A stretch of 64,000 nucleotides of DNA from DASYQD01 sp036005845 (GTDB lineage: Bacteria > Acidobacteriota > Thermoanaerobaculia > Multivoradales > JAIOJS01). The notes under the pieces are model-generated. The model was not told where the DNA came from. It worked only from the letters and a program-made list of their open reading frames with translations, and did not search any database. Location: the NCBI GenBank assembly GCA_036005845.1, contig DASYQD010000056.1, forward strand, positions 13,412 to 77,411, written 5' to 3'. The translations under genes and the position numbers were made by a program. Of this stretch, positions 27,609-38,580 are shown piece by piece (positions within the stretch are counted from its first letter, which is position 1; the number at the start of each line of letters is the position of its first letter).

Positions 27609-28895
27609 ATGAAGGACGGCACGCGGGTCTTGCTCGCGCTGGTAGCGGCGCTCATCCTCGGCGCGCTGATCGCGCTCTCCGGCAACGCGTCGCTGCTCCG
27701 CGCCGCCGATGCGGTGGCGCCTATCGGGACGCTGTGGGTCAACGCCATCCGCATGACGGTGATCCCGCTCGTCGTCGCGCTGCTGGTCACCGGCGTCGCC
27801 GCGGCCGCGGATCTGCGCGCCATCGGCCGCATCGGCGGGCGCACGCTGCTGGTCTTCTTCCTGCTGCTGCTGGGGACGGCGGCCGTCGTCGTGCCGCTCG
27901 CGCCGCTGCTCTTCGCGCCGCTGCCGCTCGCGCCGGGAGCGCGGCCCGCCTTGCCGCCGGGCGCCGCGGAAGCGGCCGGCCAGCTCGCCGCAGGCGGCGA
28001 GGCGCCCGGGTTCGCCAGCTGGCTCACCTCGCTGCTGCCCACCAACCCGATCGCCGCCGCCGCGAACGGCGCCATGCTGCCGCTCATCCTCTTCACGCTG
28101 CTCCTCGCGCTCGCCATCGCGCGCAGCCCGGCCGCGGCACGCGAGACGCTGCTCGGCTTCTTCCGCGCGTTGGGCGAGGCGATGCTGGTGCTGGTGAGCT
28201 GGATCATCAAGCTCGCCCCGGTCGGCATCTTCGCGCTCGTGCTGCCGCTCGCGGCGCACGGCGCACTCGGGCTCGCCGGCGCCGTCGGCTACTACGTGCT
28301 CGTCTACTCGCTGGCGTGCCTCGCCGTCATCCTGCTGCTGTACCCGGTGGCGGCGATCGGTGGCGGGATCCCGCTGCGGCGATTCGCGCGCGCCGTGCTG
28401 CCGGCGCAGCTCATCGCCTTCAGCTCCAGCTCGTCGATCGCCTCGCTGCCCGCGCTCATCGACACCGCCGAGCGCAACCTCGACATGCCGCCGCGCATCC
28501 GCGGCTTCGTGCTGCCGCTCGCGACGTCGACGTTCAAGATCGCGGCGCCGGTGTCGTGGACGATCGGCGCCCTCTTCGTCGCCCGCTTCTACGGCATCGA
28601 GCTGCACGCCAAGGAGCTCGTCACCATCGCCTTCGCGGCCGTCTTCCTCGCCTTCGCCGTCCCCGGCGTCCCGCGCGGCGCCTTCCTGATGCTGACGCCG
28701 CTCTTCAACGCCATCGGCCTGCCCGCCGAAGGGATCGGCATCCTCATCGCCGTCGACGCCATCCCCGACCTCTTCGCGACGGTGCTCAACGTCACCGGCG
28801 ACCTCACCGCCGCCGTGCTGGTGGCACGCGGCGGCGAGCAAGCGCCCGCGCGCGCCGACCTCGAACAGCCCGAGCGCGCCGCGGTCGTGCCGTGA
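27609..28895 (+). CDS. Dicarboxylate/amino acid:cation symporter (SDF), divergent
   Basis: A 428-residue member of the glutamate/dicarboxylate symporter family with a strong GGAGGAG site. The serine-rich hairpin FSSSSSIASLPALI and the helix-8 motif DAIPDLFATVLNVTGD are present. The Na+-binding NMDGT stretch after LPLA is replaced by TSTFKIAAPVSW, so sodium coupling may differ or a proton may be used. Substrate unknown. Co-transcribed with the SDR. Confidence 0.85.
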   Translation: MKDGTRVLLALVAALILGALIALSGNASLLRAADAVAPIGTLWVNAIRMTVIPLVVALLVTGVAAAADLRAIGRIGGRTLLVFFLLLLGTAAVVVPLAPLLFAPLPLAPGARPALPPGAAEAAGQLAAGGEAPGFASWLTSLLPTNPIAAAANGAMLPLILFTLLLALAIARSPAAARETLLGFFRALGEAMLVLVSWIIKLAPVGIFALVLPLAAHGALGLAGAVGYYVLVYSLACLAVILLLYPVAAIGGGIPLRRFARAVLPAQLIAFSSSSSIASLPALIDTAERNLDMPPRIRGFVLPLATSTFKIAAPVSWTIGALFVARFYGIELHAKELVTIAFAAVFLAFAVPGVPRGAFLMLTPLFNAIGLPAEGIGILIAVDAIPDLFATVLNVTGDLTAAVLVARGGEQAPARADLEQPERAAVVP

Positions 28896-28920
28896 ACGTC
28901 GACGCGCCGCGGCGGCGGCG

Positions 28921-31077
28921 TCAACCCTCGACGTGGAAGCGCCGCGCGGTCCCCGCGCGCCCGCCGGCGCCCTTGCGGGCGCGCTGCACAACCAGCGTGT
29001 AGTCGCCCGCCGGCAGCGCGCCGGCGCTGAGCCGCGCCATCACCACGTCGGGTTGCCCGGACTCGCCGGCGGCGAGCGCCAGCATTTGTAGCGAGCCGCC
29101 CTTCACCTCGCTGCCGTCGGCGCCGAGGATGCGGGCGCCCACCGACCCGCCCTGCGCGGCCAACCCGGCGCCGACGAGGATCACGTCGGTGCTGCCGCCG
29201 TGGAGGAGGCGCGTGTGCGTGGCAGGCCGCAGCGTGCGGCCCTGGAGCACGAACGCCGGCTCGCTGGGCTCGACGACCAGCGTGCCGTCGCCCTTGCCGG
29301 GCAGGAACAGCGCGTCGAAGTCGAGGCTCCGCGTCGCCTCGCCCACGCGCAGCGGCGCGGCGAGCAGCGAGCGGCGCCCTTCGCCGCGCTCGCGTACCAG
29401 AAGGCGCAGCCGGTAGTCGCCGGGCGGCAGCTGCAACGCGCCGAGCACCCGCAAGCCGCTGGCGCCGAGGTGCGACTTCGCCTGCGCCGGATCGAGCTCC
29501 AGCACCCGGCTGAAGTAGCCGCGGCTCGCGCCCTGGGCGTCGAAGGCGTAGGCGAGGACCTCGAGTGCCGTCTTGTCCGCCGTGCCCTCGCGCCAGCGCT
29601 CCGTCGGCACCTCGACGACGAGACCGACGCGCTGGCCGCCCTCGCCGCCGCCGAGCGGCACGGCCGCCCACTCGACGCCGAGGTCGTTGCTCTCCTCATT
29701 ACCGGCCAGCAGCAGCGCCGTGTCCGCCAGCCGCTCCGCCTCGTTCTGCGAGCGGAACGGCACCGGCGCGTAATAACCGCCGCGCTGCTTGACGTCTGCA
29801 TGCGGCGAGCCCGGCACGCGCACCTCGAGCGGGTGGTAGGCGCCGTCGTACGGCACGTCGACCTGCACCGTCACCACGTAGCTGTGGGCGTGCTTCTCCA
29901 GGGCCGCGCCGACGTTCCTGGCGACGTCGCCGCCGTTCTCGATCACCACGCCGCCGGTCTTGTCGGCGAGCATGAAGGTGCCGTCCATGGCAAAGCCGCC
30001 GCCGTGCAGGCCGAAGAGGTCGACGACGTCGACCACCCAGCCGGCGCGGCGCATGCCCTCGAGCGCGCGCTCGAGGTAGCCGACCAGCGAGCTGCCGGCG
30101 TCGGTCGAAGTGCCGGGCCCGGCCGGCACCGCGACGTTGAGCGTGAACCCCTCGCTGAACAGCAGCAGGAACTTGCGTCCCTCGACGCCGCGCAGCGCCT
30201 CGGCGAGCGAGCTCATGGTGTCGGCCATCGCCATCGCGTGGTCGCGGCGCCGCTGCTCGACGTCGCCGGCGATGAGCTGGGCGGAATGGGTGAGGACGTT
30301 GAACTGCAGGAACCCTTCCTTGAAGTTGCCGAGCTGGGCCGACATCGAGAAGTTGATGTCGCTGGCCGCTTCGCGCGGCGTATTGCGCTCGCGCGTCTGG
30401 AAGCGCTGCGCGAGCAACGCGCGCGCGGAGAGGCCGCTCACGTGCAACGGATCGGCCGTGCCGACGGTGGCGGCCACCTTCTCGCCGCGCACCAGCGCGC
30501 CGAGGGTGTCGAGCGCCTCGCCGGCGGCGGCGCGGTCGGCGGTGAAGTTGAGCAGCACGGTCAGCTCCCCGCGCGGCAGGTACACCGCCACGCCGACGAG
30601 GTCCGAGGGCGCGAGCGCGGTGGCGAGGCTGCTGCGCGCCGAGGCGATCGCCGTCACCAGGCGCTCGGGGCGGGTGAAGGCGAAGTCGAAAAGCATCAGC
30701 ACGTGCCGGCGGGCGGCGGCCGGCGGCAGAGCGGGCGCCGCCGTGGAAGACGTGGGCTCCGCGACCGCGGCCGCGCCGTCGAGGTCCACCTCCTCGACGG
30801 CGACGATCGGCAGCGGCTTGCCGCCAGCGGTGACGGCGAAGTCGCCGGCGCCGAGACCGCGCGTCGGCTCGCCGCGCGAGGAGGACACCTCGACCGGCAG
30901 CCGCACCAGGGTCACGCGCACCTCGGCGGAGAGCTCGGGATCGCGAGCGCCGGCGCCCTTGGCCGCGGCGGGTCCAGCCGCCGCGGCGCAGAACGTCGCA
31001 AGAGCAACGACGACGAGCAGACAGCGACGGGCGGCACTGAGACTTCCGGTACTTGGGCTCATGGCACTGGGCCTCAT
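28921..31077 (-). CDS. VWFA-related acidobacterial-domain protein
   Basis: A 718-residue exported protein; ATG at 31077 follows GGAG (in-frame GTG at 31089 is possible). A signal peptide (CLLVVVALATFCAAAAGPAAA) leads to the domain of TIGR03436: LPVEVSSSRGEPTRGLGAGDFAVTAGGKPL, then HVLMLFDFAFTRPER as a degenerate MIDAS-like segment, KFLLLFSEGF and the turn GGVVIENGGDVARNVG. The C-terminal half has beta-rich repeats. Such proteins are abundant in Acidobacteriota and support that origin. Function unknown. Confidence 0.85.
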   Translation of the reverse strand: MRPSAMSPSTGSLSAARRCLLVVVALATFCAAAAGPAAAKGAGARDPELSAEVRVTLVRLPVEVSSSRGEPTRGLGAGDFAVTAGGKPLPIVAVEEVDLDGAAAVAEPTSSTAAPALPPAAARRHVLMLFDFAFTRPERLVTAIASARSSLATALAPSDLVGVAVYLPRGELTVLLNFTADRAAAGEALDTLGALVRGEKVAATVGTADPLHVSGLSARALLAQRFQTRERNTPREAASDINFSMSAQLGNFKEGFLQFNVLTHSAQLIAGDVEQRRRDHAMAMADTMSSLAEALRGVEGRKFLLLFSEGFTLNVAVPAGPGTSTDAGSSLVGYLERALEGMRRAGWVVDVVDLFGLHGGGFAMDGTFMLADKTGGVVIENGGDVARNVGAALEKHAHSYVVTVQVDVPYDGAYHPLEVRVPGSPHADVKQRGGYYAPVPFRSQNEAERLADTALLLAGNEESNDLGVEWAAVPLGGGEGGQRVGLVVEVPTERWREGTADKTALEVLAYAFDAQGASRGYFSRVLELDPAQAKSHLGASGLRVLGALQLPPGDYRLRLLVRERGEGRRSLLAAPLRVGEATRSLDFDALFLPGKGDGTLVVEPSEPAFVLQGRTLRPATHTRLLHGGSTDVILVGAGLAAQGGSVGARILGADGSEVKGGSLQMLALAAGESGQPDVVMARLSAGALPAGDYTLVVQRARKGAGGRAGTARRFHVEG

Positions 31078-31227
31078 TCGGGGCTCCACGGGTTCAGCCG
31101 GGTCTGCGCGTTAGAGGGGCGGCGACGCCGACTTCCTCTGACGTGCCGGCTACCACCCTATGGCATGTGCGACCAGGCGAATTGAGCCGGCTAGGCCTGG
31201 CCGCCAAACGCGCCGCCAGGCGCCGCA

Positions 31228-31893
31228 CTATTCGTTGCTCCGCTCCTTGGCCATCGCCGGAAACCCCGCAAGCACCAATCGTGCACGCAGGCCAGCCAGA
31301 TACTCACGCAACGCTACGGGGCTCACGTTTCCGGGTATTGGGGCACCATCCGGAATCTCGATCTGTCCCACTACCCATGCGAGCTGAGCAGGCGTGAGCC
31401 CGCCGTCCTTACGGCTCGCCGGCTCGAGCGCGGTTTCGATCGGATAGCCCGCTTCCTCCAGTGTCTTCAAATCGACGAGATCACGCACTTCCGCGCGCGA
31501 CAGCAATGCGCAGAGTTTGTTGGCCAGGATCTCTTCAGGAGGATCGACCACGATCGATCGGATGCGGCGCTTCTCTGGATAAAGCTGTGCGACCCGCTCT
31601 CGCACCAAGTCGACGACCACAGCTTCAACGCCGCGACGCACGAGAAATCGCTTGAAGTCAGGCGAAGTCTGGAGCCCCTCCAGCACCGCTCCGGTCTCGT
31701 CGGCAACCTCGGTCAACGTCTGCACGCCGCTATCGAGGTCCGTGCCGGTCGTGAAGAGGTCCAGGTCGTGCGTCTCGCGGTGACCCAGATAGAAGCCCGC
31801 GAGAGCTCCCCCTCCGGTCAAGAAGAACTCGCTCTCTCGCCGGAAGAAGGCGGCTAGGATCTCCTCTTGCAGGTTAGTGAGGCGGCTCTCCAT
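31228..31893 (-). CDS. AbiEii-type nucleotidyltransferase, toxin-like
   Basis: A 221-residue protein with the AbiEii/AbiGii nucleotidyltransferase pattern: FFLTGGGALAGFYLGHRETHDLDLF, where the GG and the DLDLF Asp pair are the nucleotide and metal sites. RRIRSIVVDPPEEILANKLCALLSRAEVRDLVDL follows the family. Its start lies 20 bases inside the upstream gene, so the two are co-translated. Pairs like this act as toxin-antitoxin or phage-exclusion modules; activity here is inferred. Confidence 0.82.
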   Translation of the reverse strand: MESRLTNLQEEILAAFFRRESEFFLTGGGALAGFYLGHRETHDLDLFTTGTDLDSGVQTLTEVADETGAVLEGLQTSPDFKRFLVRRGVEAVVVDLVRERVAQLYPEKRRIRSIVVDPPEEILANKLCALLSRAEVRDLVDLKTLEEAGYPIETALEPASRKDGGLTPAQLAWVVGQIEIPDGAPIPGNVSPVALREYLAGLRARLVLAGFPAMAKERSNE

Positions 31894-32194
31894 CGATGAG
31901 CCCCTGCTCCCGCCACGCCGCCAAGAGAAACTCCCAAAAGGCGCGTCGACGGCCGAGATGTCGGCTCACCATGGGCCAAACGTTCATCACTGCTTGCGGC
32001 GTGGTCAGCTTCCAAACGTCTGTATCCTTCGCTTCCCGCAACACCTTCCCGAGCAGGCTCGCACGCTCCGACTCGGAGCCTTCGGCTAGACGACGACGCA
32101 GCTCGCCGACCGTCATCGGATCGTCCCAGAGAAAGTAGGGAACGGCCTCCGGGTCATCGAGATCAGTGGACAGCAGGGGAGCGCGGGTCGACAT
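31874..32194 (-). CDS. Partner protein of AbiEii nucleotidyltransferase, putative antitoxin
   Basis: A 106-residue, mostly helical protein overlapping the nucleotidyltransferase gene by 20 bases. AVPYFLWDDPMTVGELRRRL, ASLLGKVLREAKDTDVWKL and RHLGRRRAFWEFLLAAWRE resemble proteins that accompany AbiEii toxins, though no domain name is certain. No HTH is obvious. The following 149 bases to the atp operon hold no clear gene. Confidence 0.65.
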   Translation of the reverse strand: MSTRAPLLSTDLDDPEAVPYFLWDDPMTVGELRRRLAEGSESERASLLGKVLREAKDTDVWKLTTPQAVMNVWPMVSRHLGRRRAFWEFLLAAWREQGLIDGEPPH

Positions 32195-32343
32195 GGTGAC
32201 ACTCTAACCCGCGGTCTCTTCGACCGTCATGCGACGAGGGTGAGGGGTGATGCGAACGCCGATAGCATCTAGTGCCGTGGCGAGGGTTGGCTGACCGCAT
32301 TCCGCAACGCGCGAGCAGCGCGTCTCTGCTGGCCGGTCCGCGG

Positions 32344-32778
32344 TTAGCGAGCCCGAGAGGCGACCTGGATCCGCGTTACCGCGGTCTCGAGCTTCACCAG
32401 CGCCTGTGCCAGCGCCTCGTCGCTGACGCTGCCCAGCACCGCCTCAGCCTCAGCCTGCTCGCGCTCGGCCTTGGCGACATCGATCTCGCTCGGCAGCTCG
32501 GCGAACTCGGCCATCACGGTCACGACGTCATCGGTGACCTCACAGAAGCCGCCCGAGAGCGCCAGGTAGTGCTCGATCTTGCCCTGGCGATACATGAGCT
32601 CGCCCACCTTGAGGCTGGCGATCATCGCCACGTGGCCGGGCAGGACGCCGAAGTAGCCCTTCTTGCCGGGCAGGGTGACCTCGTCGCACTCGACCTCGAG
32701 CACCTTCTTCTCGTAGGTGACGAGGACGCACTGCAGCCTTCCGAGCACCGCCTGTTCGGCGGCGTGTTGCTCAGCCAC
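32344..32778 (-). CDS. atpC: F-type ATP synthase epsilon subunit
   Basis: A 144-residue central-stalk subunit. The N-terminal beta sandwich has TLPGKKGYFGVLPGHVAMIASLKVGEL; a C-terminal helical pair starts near ELPSEIDVAKAEREQ. It is last in the atp operon and overlaps the end of atpD by eight bases. Epsilon couples the rotor to the catalytic head and can inhibit ATP hydrolysis. Confidence 0.95.
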   Translation of the reverse strand: MAEQHAAEQAVLGRLQCVLVTYEKKVLEVECDEVTLPGKKGYFGVLPGHVAMIASLKVGELMYRQGKIEHYLALSGGFCEVTDDVVTVMAEFAELPSEIDVAKAEREQAEAEAVLGSVSDEALAQALVKLETAVTRIQVASRAR

Positions 32779-34321
32779 CGCTCGCCAGCCTCTTGCCGTG
32801 CTCGACGACCTCGTCGATGGTGCCCTTGTAGAGGAAGGCCTGTTCGGGGTACTCGTCGAGTTCGCCCTTGGCGATCTTCTCGAAGCCCTCGATGGTGTCG
32901 GCGATCTTGACGTAGCGGCCCTTCAAGCCGGTGAACTGCTCGGCGACGAAGAAGGGCTGCGAGAGGTAGCGCTGGATCTTGCGCGCGCGCGCCACGGTCT
33001 GCTTGTCCTCTTCGGACAGCTCGTCGATGCCGAGGATGGCGATGATGTCCTGCAGGTCCTTGTAGCGCTGCAGGATGATCTGCACCAGGCGGGCGACGCG
33101 GTAGTGGTCGTCGCCGACGATGCGCGGGTCCAAGATCTTCGACGTCGAGCCGAGCGGATCCACGGCGGGATAGATCCCCAGCTCTGAAATCTGCCGCGAC
33201 AGCACCGTCGTCGCATCCAAGTGGGCGAAGGCCGTCGCCGGCGCCGGGTCGGTCAAGTCGTCGGCGGGCACGTAGATCGCCTGCACCGAGGTGATCGAGC
33301 CCTTCTTCGTCGAGGTGATGCGCTCCTGCAGCTCACCCATCTCGGTGGCGAGGTTGGGCTGGTAGCCGACGGCGCTGGGCATGCGGCCGAGCAGCGCCGA
33401 CACCTCGGAGCCTGCCTGGGTGAAGCGGAAGATGTTGTCGATGAAGAGCAGCACGTCTTGCCCTTCGGTGTCGCGGAAGTACTCGGCGACGGTGAGGCCC
33501 GCGAGGCCGACGCGCAGGCGCGCGCCCGGCGGCTCGGTCATCTGGCCGTAGATGAGCGCCACTTTGCTCTTCTCGAGCGACGCCTTGTCGACCTTGGTGA
33601 GGTCGAAGGTGCCGGTGTCGTGCCAGTTCTTCATGAAGGCGTCGCCGAAGGAGATGACCTTCGACTCCACCATCTCGCGCAGCAGGTCGTTGCCCTCGCG
33701 GGTGCGCTCGCCGACGCCGGCGAACACCGAGAAGCCGCCGTGCTGCAGGGCGACGTTGTTGATCAGCTCCTGGATGAGCACCGTCTTGCCGACGCCGGCA
33801 CCGCCGAAGAGGCCGGTCTTGCCGCCCTTGGTGTAGGGCTCGAGGAGGTCGATGACCTTGATGCCGGTCTCGAACATCTCGGTCTCGGTCGACTGCTCGT
33901 CGAAGGGAGGAGCCTCGCGGTGGATGGCCCAGCGCTCCTCCGACGCGACCTCGCCCAGCTCGTCGACTGGATCGCCGACGACGTTGAGGACGCGGCCCAG
34001 CGTCGCCTTGCCCACCGGCACCGAGATCGGCCCGCCGGTGTCGACCGCTTCCATGCCGCGCACCACGCCGTCGGTGGGCTTCATCGAGATGCAGCGCACG
34101 CGCGACTCGCCCAGGTGCTGCGCCACCTCGGTGACGATGTCGATCGGCACGCCGGTCTCGAGGCCGGGATCGGAGAGCCGCACGGCGTTGAGGATCGGCG
34201 GCAGCTGGCCGGCGGCGAACTCGACGTCGACGACCGGGCCGATGATCTGCACGACTTTGCCGACATTGCCGGCGCCTGCGGCTCCAGCGGTGCGATGACG
34301 TTGCTCAGCGGTCTGTGCCAT
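32771..34321 (-). CDS. atpD: F-type ATP synthase beta subunit
   Basis: A 516-residue catalytic subunit. The P-loop GGAGVGKT is at 173-180, and ALIYGQMTEPPGARLRV and DVLLFIDNIFRFTQAGSEVSALLGRMPSAVG are complete. A roughly 18-residue extension precedes the usual VGKVVQIIGPVVDVEF start, making it longer than most homologues; no better internal start is visible. It synthesises ATP in the alpha3-beta3 head. Confidence 0.97.
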   Translation of the reverse strand: MAQTAEQRHRTAGAAGAGNVGKVVQIIGPVVDVEFAAGQLPPILNAVRLSDPGLETGVPIDIVTEVAQHLGESRVRCISMKPTDGVVRGMEAVDTGGPISVPVGKATLGRVLNVVGDPVDELGEVASEERWAIHREAPPFDEQSTETEMFETGIKVIDLLEPYTKGGKTGLFGGAGVGKTVLIQELINNVALQHGGFSVFAGVGERTREGNDLLREMVESKVISFGDAFMKNWHDTGTFDLTKVDKASLEKSKVALIYGQMTEPPGARLRVGLAGLTVAEYFRDTEGQDVLLFIDNIFRFTQAGSEVSALLGRMPSAVGYQPNLATEMGELQERITSTKKGSITSVQAIYVPADDLTDPAPATAFAHLDATTVLSRQISELGIYPAVDPLGSTSKILDPRIVGDDHYRVARLVQIILQRYKDLQDIIAILGIDELSEEDKQTVARARKIQRYLSQPFFVAEQFTGLKGRYVKIADTIEGFEKIAKGELDEYPEQAFLYKGTIDEVVEHGKRLASGG

Positions 34322-34343
34322 GTGCGTGGATTCCTTTGTCGGC

Positions 34344-35216
34344 TCAGCCTTCGAGGGCGTTGGCGCCCGACACCACCTCGATCAGCTCGGTGGTGATCGC
34401 CGCCTGGCGCGCGCGGTTGTAGCGCAAGGTGAGGCGGTCGATGATCTCGCCGGCGTTCTTGGTGGCGGAGTCGCTCGCGGTCATGCGGGCCGCGTGCTCG
34501 GCGGCCTGCGACTCGAGCAGGATGCGGTAGACCTGGAAGGTGACGTAGCGCGGCAGCAGCTCTTCGAGGATCTCTTCGGCCGAGGGCTCGAACAGGTACT
34601 CGCGGGTCTGGCCGCCGGCGGCGGTCTCGGCGGCGGCGCCCTCGCCCGCCGGGATCGGCAGCAGCCGCTCCTCGGTGAGCTCCTGCGAGATGATGCTCTT
34701 GAACTTGTTGTAGATGACGTGCACGGCGTCGTAGGCGCCGGTGGCGTAGGCCTCGCGCAGGTCGGCGGCGATCTCCTCGGCCTGCGCGTAGGTGACGTTG
34801 CTGAAGAGCGTCGTGTAGCCCTTGCGCACCTTGAGCGGCCGGCGGCGGAAGAAGGCGACGCCCTTGCTGCCGAGGAGCAGCAGCTCGACGCTCTTGAGCC
34901 GCGGGATCGACTCGACGGCGCGGCGCAGCACGTTGGCGTTGAACGACCCCGCGAGCCCCTTGTCGCCGGTGACGACGATGAGCAGCACGCGCTCTTCCGG
35001 CCGCACCTCGAGCAGCGGGTGCTTGAGGCGGCCGGCCGCGTGCGCCGCGAGGTTGGCGATCACCTTCTTGATCTCGAGCGCGTAGGGGCGCGTGGCGAGG
35101 ATGCGGTCCTGCGCGCGGCGCAGGCGCGCCGCCGCCACCATCTTCATCGCCTTGGTGATCTGCTGCGTGTTCTTGACGCTGCGGATCCGGCGCCGGATGT
35201 CGATCAGGTTGGCCAT
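34344..35216 (-). CDS. atpG: F-type ATP synthase gamma subunit
   Basis: A 290-residue rotor shaft. The N-terminal IDIRRRIRSVKNTQQITKAMKMVAAARLRRAQ and C-terminal SDSATKNAGEIIDRLTLRYNRARQAAITTELIEVVSGANAL are the conserved coiled-coil ends. The gene lies 25 bases after atpA and 22 before atpD. Confidence 0.96.
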   Translation of the reverse strand: MANLIDIRRRIRSVKNTQQITKAMKMVAAARLRRAQDRILATRPYALEIKKVIANLAAHAAGRLKHPLLEVRPEERVLLIVVTGDKGLAGSFNANVLRRAVESIPRLKSVELLLLGSKGVAFFRRRPLKVRKGYTTLFSNVTYAQAEEIAADLREAYATGAYDAVHVIYNKFKSIISQELTEERLLPIPAGEGAAAETAAGGQTREYLFEPSAEEILEELLPRYVTFQVYRILLESQAAEHAARMTASDSATKNAGEIIDRLTLRYNRARQAAITTELIEVVSGANALEG

Positions 35217-35241
35217 GGGTGAGTGCGAGCCGACGCGGGCC

Positions 35242-36780
<1,539 letters not shown>

Positions 36781-36842
36781 GTTCGAGCTCCTGCTGATTT
36801 CGGAGAGGGCGCGCCGAGCGCGCCGTGATTGCTGAAGTCGGG

Positions 36843-37379
36843 CTAAGTCGAGGCCAGCTCCTTGGCGAGGCGGTCGAGCTGGCCGCGCAGGCTGCCGTCG
36901 AAGAGCTGCGAGTCCACCTGCGCCACGAAGCCGGCGATCAAGGCCGGGTCGACGCTCTCGCGCAGCTCGAGCTTCTTGCCCACCTTGGTCTCGAGCACGC
37001 GGCGCAGCTCGCTGCGGTCGTCGTCGCCGAGCGGCTCGGCGGTGGTCACCGCGGCCACGGCGACGCCCTGGCGCGCCTGGATCGCCTCGCCGATGCCGGC
37101 CACCACCTCGTCGAGATTGGCGACGCGATGGCGAGTGACGAGCGCGCGCAGCATGCGGCGCGAGAGCGGCAGCAGCGACAAGCGCTCGGCGAGCTGGTCG
37201 AGCACGCGGCGCTTGGCGTCGAGCGGCAGGCCCGGGTTCTGGAAGAAGGCCTGCAGCTTCGCATCGGATGAGAGCGCGGCGGCGAAAGAGGCGAGCTGGT
37301 CGCGCACCTTGCCCGCCTCCTCGAGCGAGCCGGCGACGCCGAGCAGCGCCTTGGCGTAGGGACGCGCGATGCGCCGCAT
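36843..37379 (-). CDS. atpH: F-type ATP synthase delta subunit
   Basis: A 178-residue peripheral-stalk subunit. ARPYAKALLGVAGS at the N-terminus and GFVAQVDSQLFDGSLRGQLDRLAKEL at the C-terminus are typical. Its ATG overlaps the stop of atpF by one base (ATGA). Confidence 0.95.
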   Translation of the reverse strand: MRRIARPYAKALLGVAGSLEEAGKVRDQLASFAAALSSDAKLQAFFQNPGLPLDAKRRVLDQLAERLSLLPLSRRMLRALVTRHRVANLDEVVAGIGEAIQARQGVAVAAVTTAEPLGDDDRSELRRVLETKVGKKLELRESVDPALIAGFVAQVDSQLFDGSLRGQLDRLAKELAST

Positions 37380-37990
37380 CAGTGACTCCCCTGCTTCTTC
37401 TCGAGGCGCGCGAGATTGTCGCGGAAGAGGCGCTTCTTGTCCTCGCGCGTGAGACCGGTCGAGAGGCGCTCCTCGGCGAGCTCGGTGGCGAGCCTGGCGG
37501 CGTGCGCGGTGAGCTGCGCCTTCGCCTGCTGCAGCCCCTGCGCGATCTCGGCGCGGGCAGCGGTCTCGATGCGCGCCGATTCGCGCTGCGCCTCGGCGAG
37601 GATCTCCTCGCGCTCGCGCTGCCCCTCGCGCTCGGCGCGGGCGGCGAGCTCGTCGACCTCGCGGCGGAGGTCGGCGATCTGCGCCGCGAGTCGGCCTTCC
37701 ATGCCGGCGGCCTCGGCGCGCTGGCGGTCGGCCTCGGCGAGGGCGTGCGCGAGGTCCTGCTGCTTGCCTTCGAGGAACTTGACCAGCGCCGGCCCGGCGA
37801 ACTTGGCGAGCAGGCCGAGGAAGACGACGAGGTTGAGGGTCCAGAAGACTTCGTAGGGCAGGCCGAGGAAGGTCTGCTTGGCGTGCTCGGCACCGGCGTG
37901 CTCGGCCGCCTCGGCGGCGAGCGCGGGCGCGCTGAGGAGCGCACCGGTGGCGAGCGCCGCGAGCGCGCGGAAGTGGAGCCGCGAGATCAA
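37379..37990 (-). CDS. atpF: F-type ATP synthase b subunit with N-terminal signal-like leader
   Basis: A 203-residue peripheral-stalk subunit. TTG at 37990 is preceded by GGGGAG and overlaps the upstream stop (TTGA). A leader resembling a signal peptide (FRALAALATGALLSAPALAAE) precedes the membrane anchor (VFWTLNLVVFLGLLAKFAGPALV) and a long charged coiled coil. Such leaders occur in other high-G+C bacteria with two b-type genes. It forms the stator dimer with the b' chain. Confidence 0.92.
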   Translation of the reverse strand: MISRLHFRALAALATGALLSAPALAAEAAEHAGAEHAKQTFLGLPYEVFWTLNLVVFLGLLAKFAGPALVKFLEGKQQDLAHALAEADRQRAEAAGMEGRLAAQIADLRREVDELAARAEREGQREREEILAEAQRESARIETAARAEIAQGLQQAKAQLTAHAARLATELAEERLSTGLTREDKKRLFRDNLARLEKKQGSH

Positions 37991-38409
37991 ACCGCTCTCC
38001 CCACCAGCCGCTCGCTGATGCGGGCGGCGAGCGCAGCAGCGCGCCCGGCTAGCGTCTGCTCCTCGCGGGCGCGCTCGCTTTGCAGCTCGGCCGTCGCCTG
38101 CTCGAGCATCCGCTTTGCCGCGGCGTCCGCCTCGCCGAGCATCGTGCCGCGCAGGTCGAGCGCTTCGCGCCGCAACGCCTCGCGGCGCGCGGTCGCCTCG
38201 CGGCGCGCGGCGATCAGGCGCTGGCGCTCGGCGGTGAGCGCCTCTTCGACCTCGGCCGTGGCGCGTTGCCACGTCGAGCGCGCGTCCTCGACGCGCCGCT
38301 CGCGCGCCTGCAGGATGCGCAGCAGGCGGTCGAAGAGGAAGACCTTGAGCAGGAAGTAGGCGACCCCGAAGATCGCTACCACCACCAGCAAGCTGGCATC
38401 GAACTTCAC
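37987..38409 (-). CDS. atpF': F-type ATP synthase b' subunit
   Basis: A 140-residue b-like protein: a single anchor (SLLVVVAIFGVAYFLLKVFLF) followed by an Arg/Glu/Ala-rich coiled coil. First gene of the operon; its stop overlaps the atpF start. Two different b-type genes imply a b/b' heterodimeric stator. Genes for the a and c subunits are not in this window. Confidence 0.85.
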   Translation of the reverse strand: MKFDASLLVVVAIFGVAYFLLKVFLFDRLLRILQARERRVEDARSTWQRATAEVEEALTAERQRLIAARREATARREALRREALDLRGTMLGEADAAAKRMLEQATAELQSERAREEQTLAGRAAALAARISERLVGRAV

Positions 38410-38580
38410 GGACCGGTCGGCTCCGTCGGCTGGGCTCCGCTGCGCTTTCGGCTGCTGCCGAAGCCGCGGCGTCGCCTCGATTTACGTGCTGTTTGTGCGA
38501 CGATGGGGGGTCGCCCGCGAAAGCGCGCGGACTCTAACACGGGGCCAGAGAAGGGGTCAAAGCCGGTAGCATCGCCGCGC

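Noticed and set aside
26628..28991. A 787-codon antisense frame across the SDR and symporter genes
   Set aside because: The product is a repetitive Arg/Glu/Gly/Asp shadow; both plus-strand genes have complete motifs.
32195..32343. Remnant gene between the AbiEii pair and atpC
   Set aside because: No frame with a recognisable pattern; too short to support a call.
33221..34396. A 391-codon plus-strand frame inside atpD
   Set aside because: It is antisense to a highly conserved gene and has no family features.
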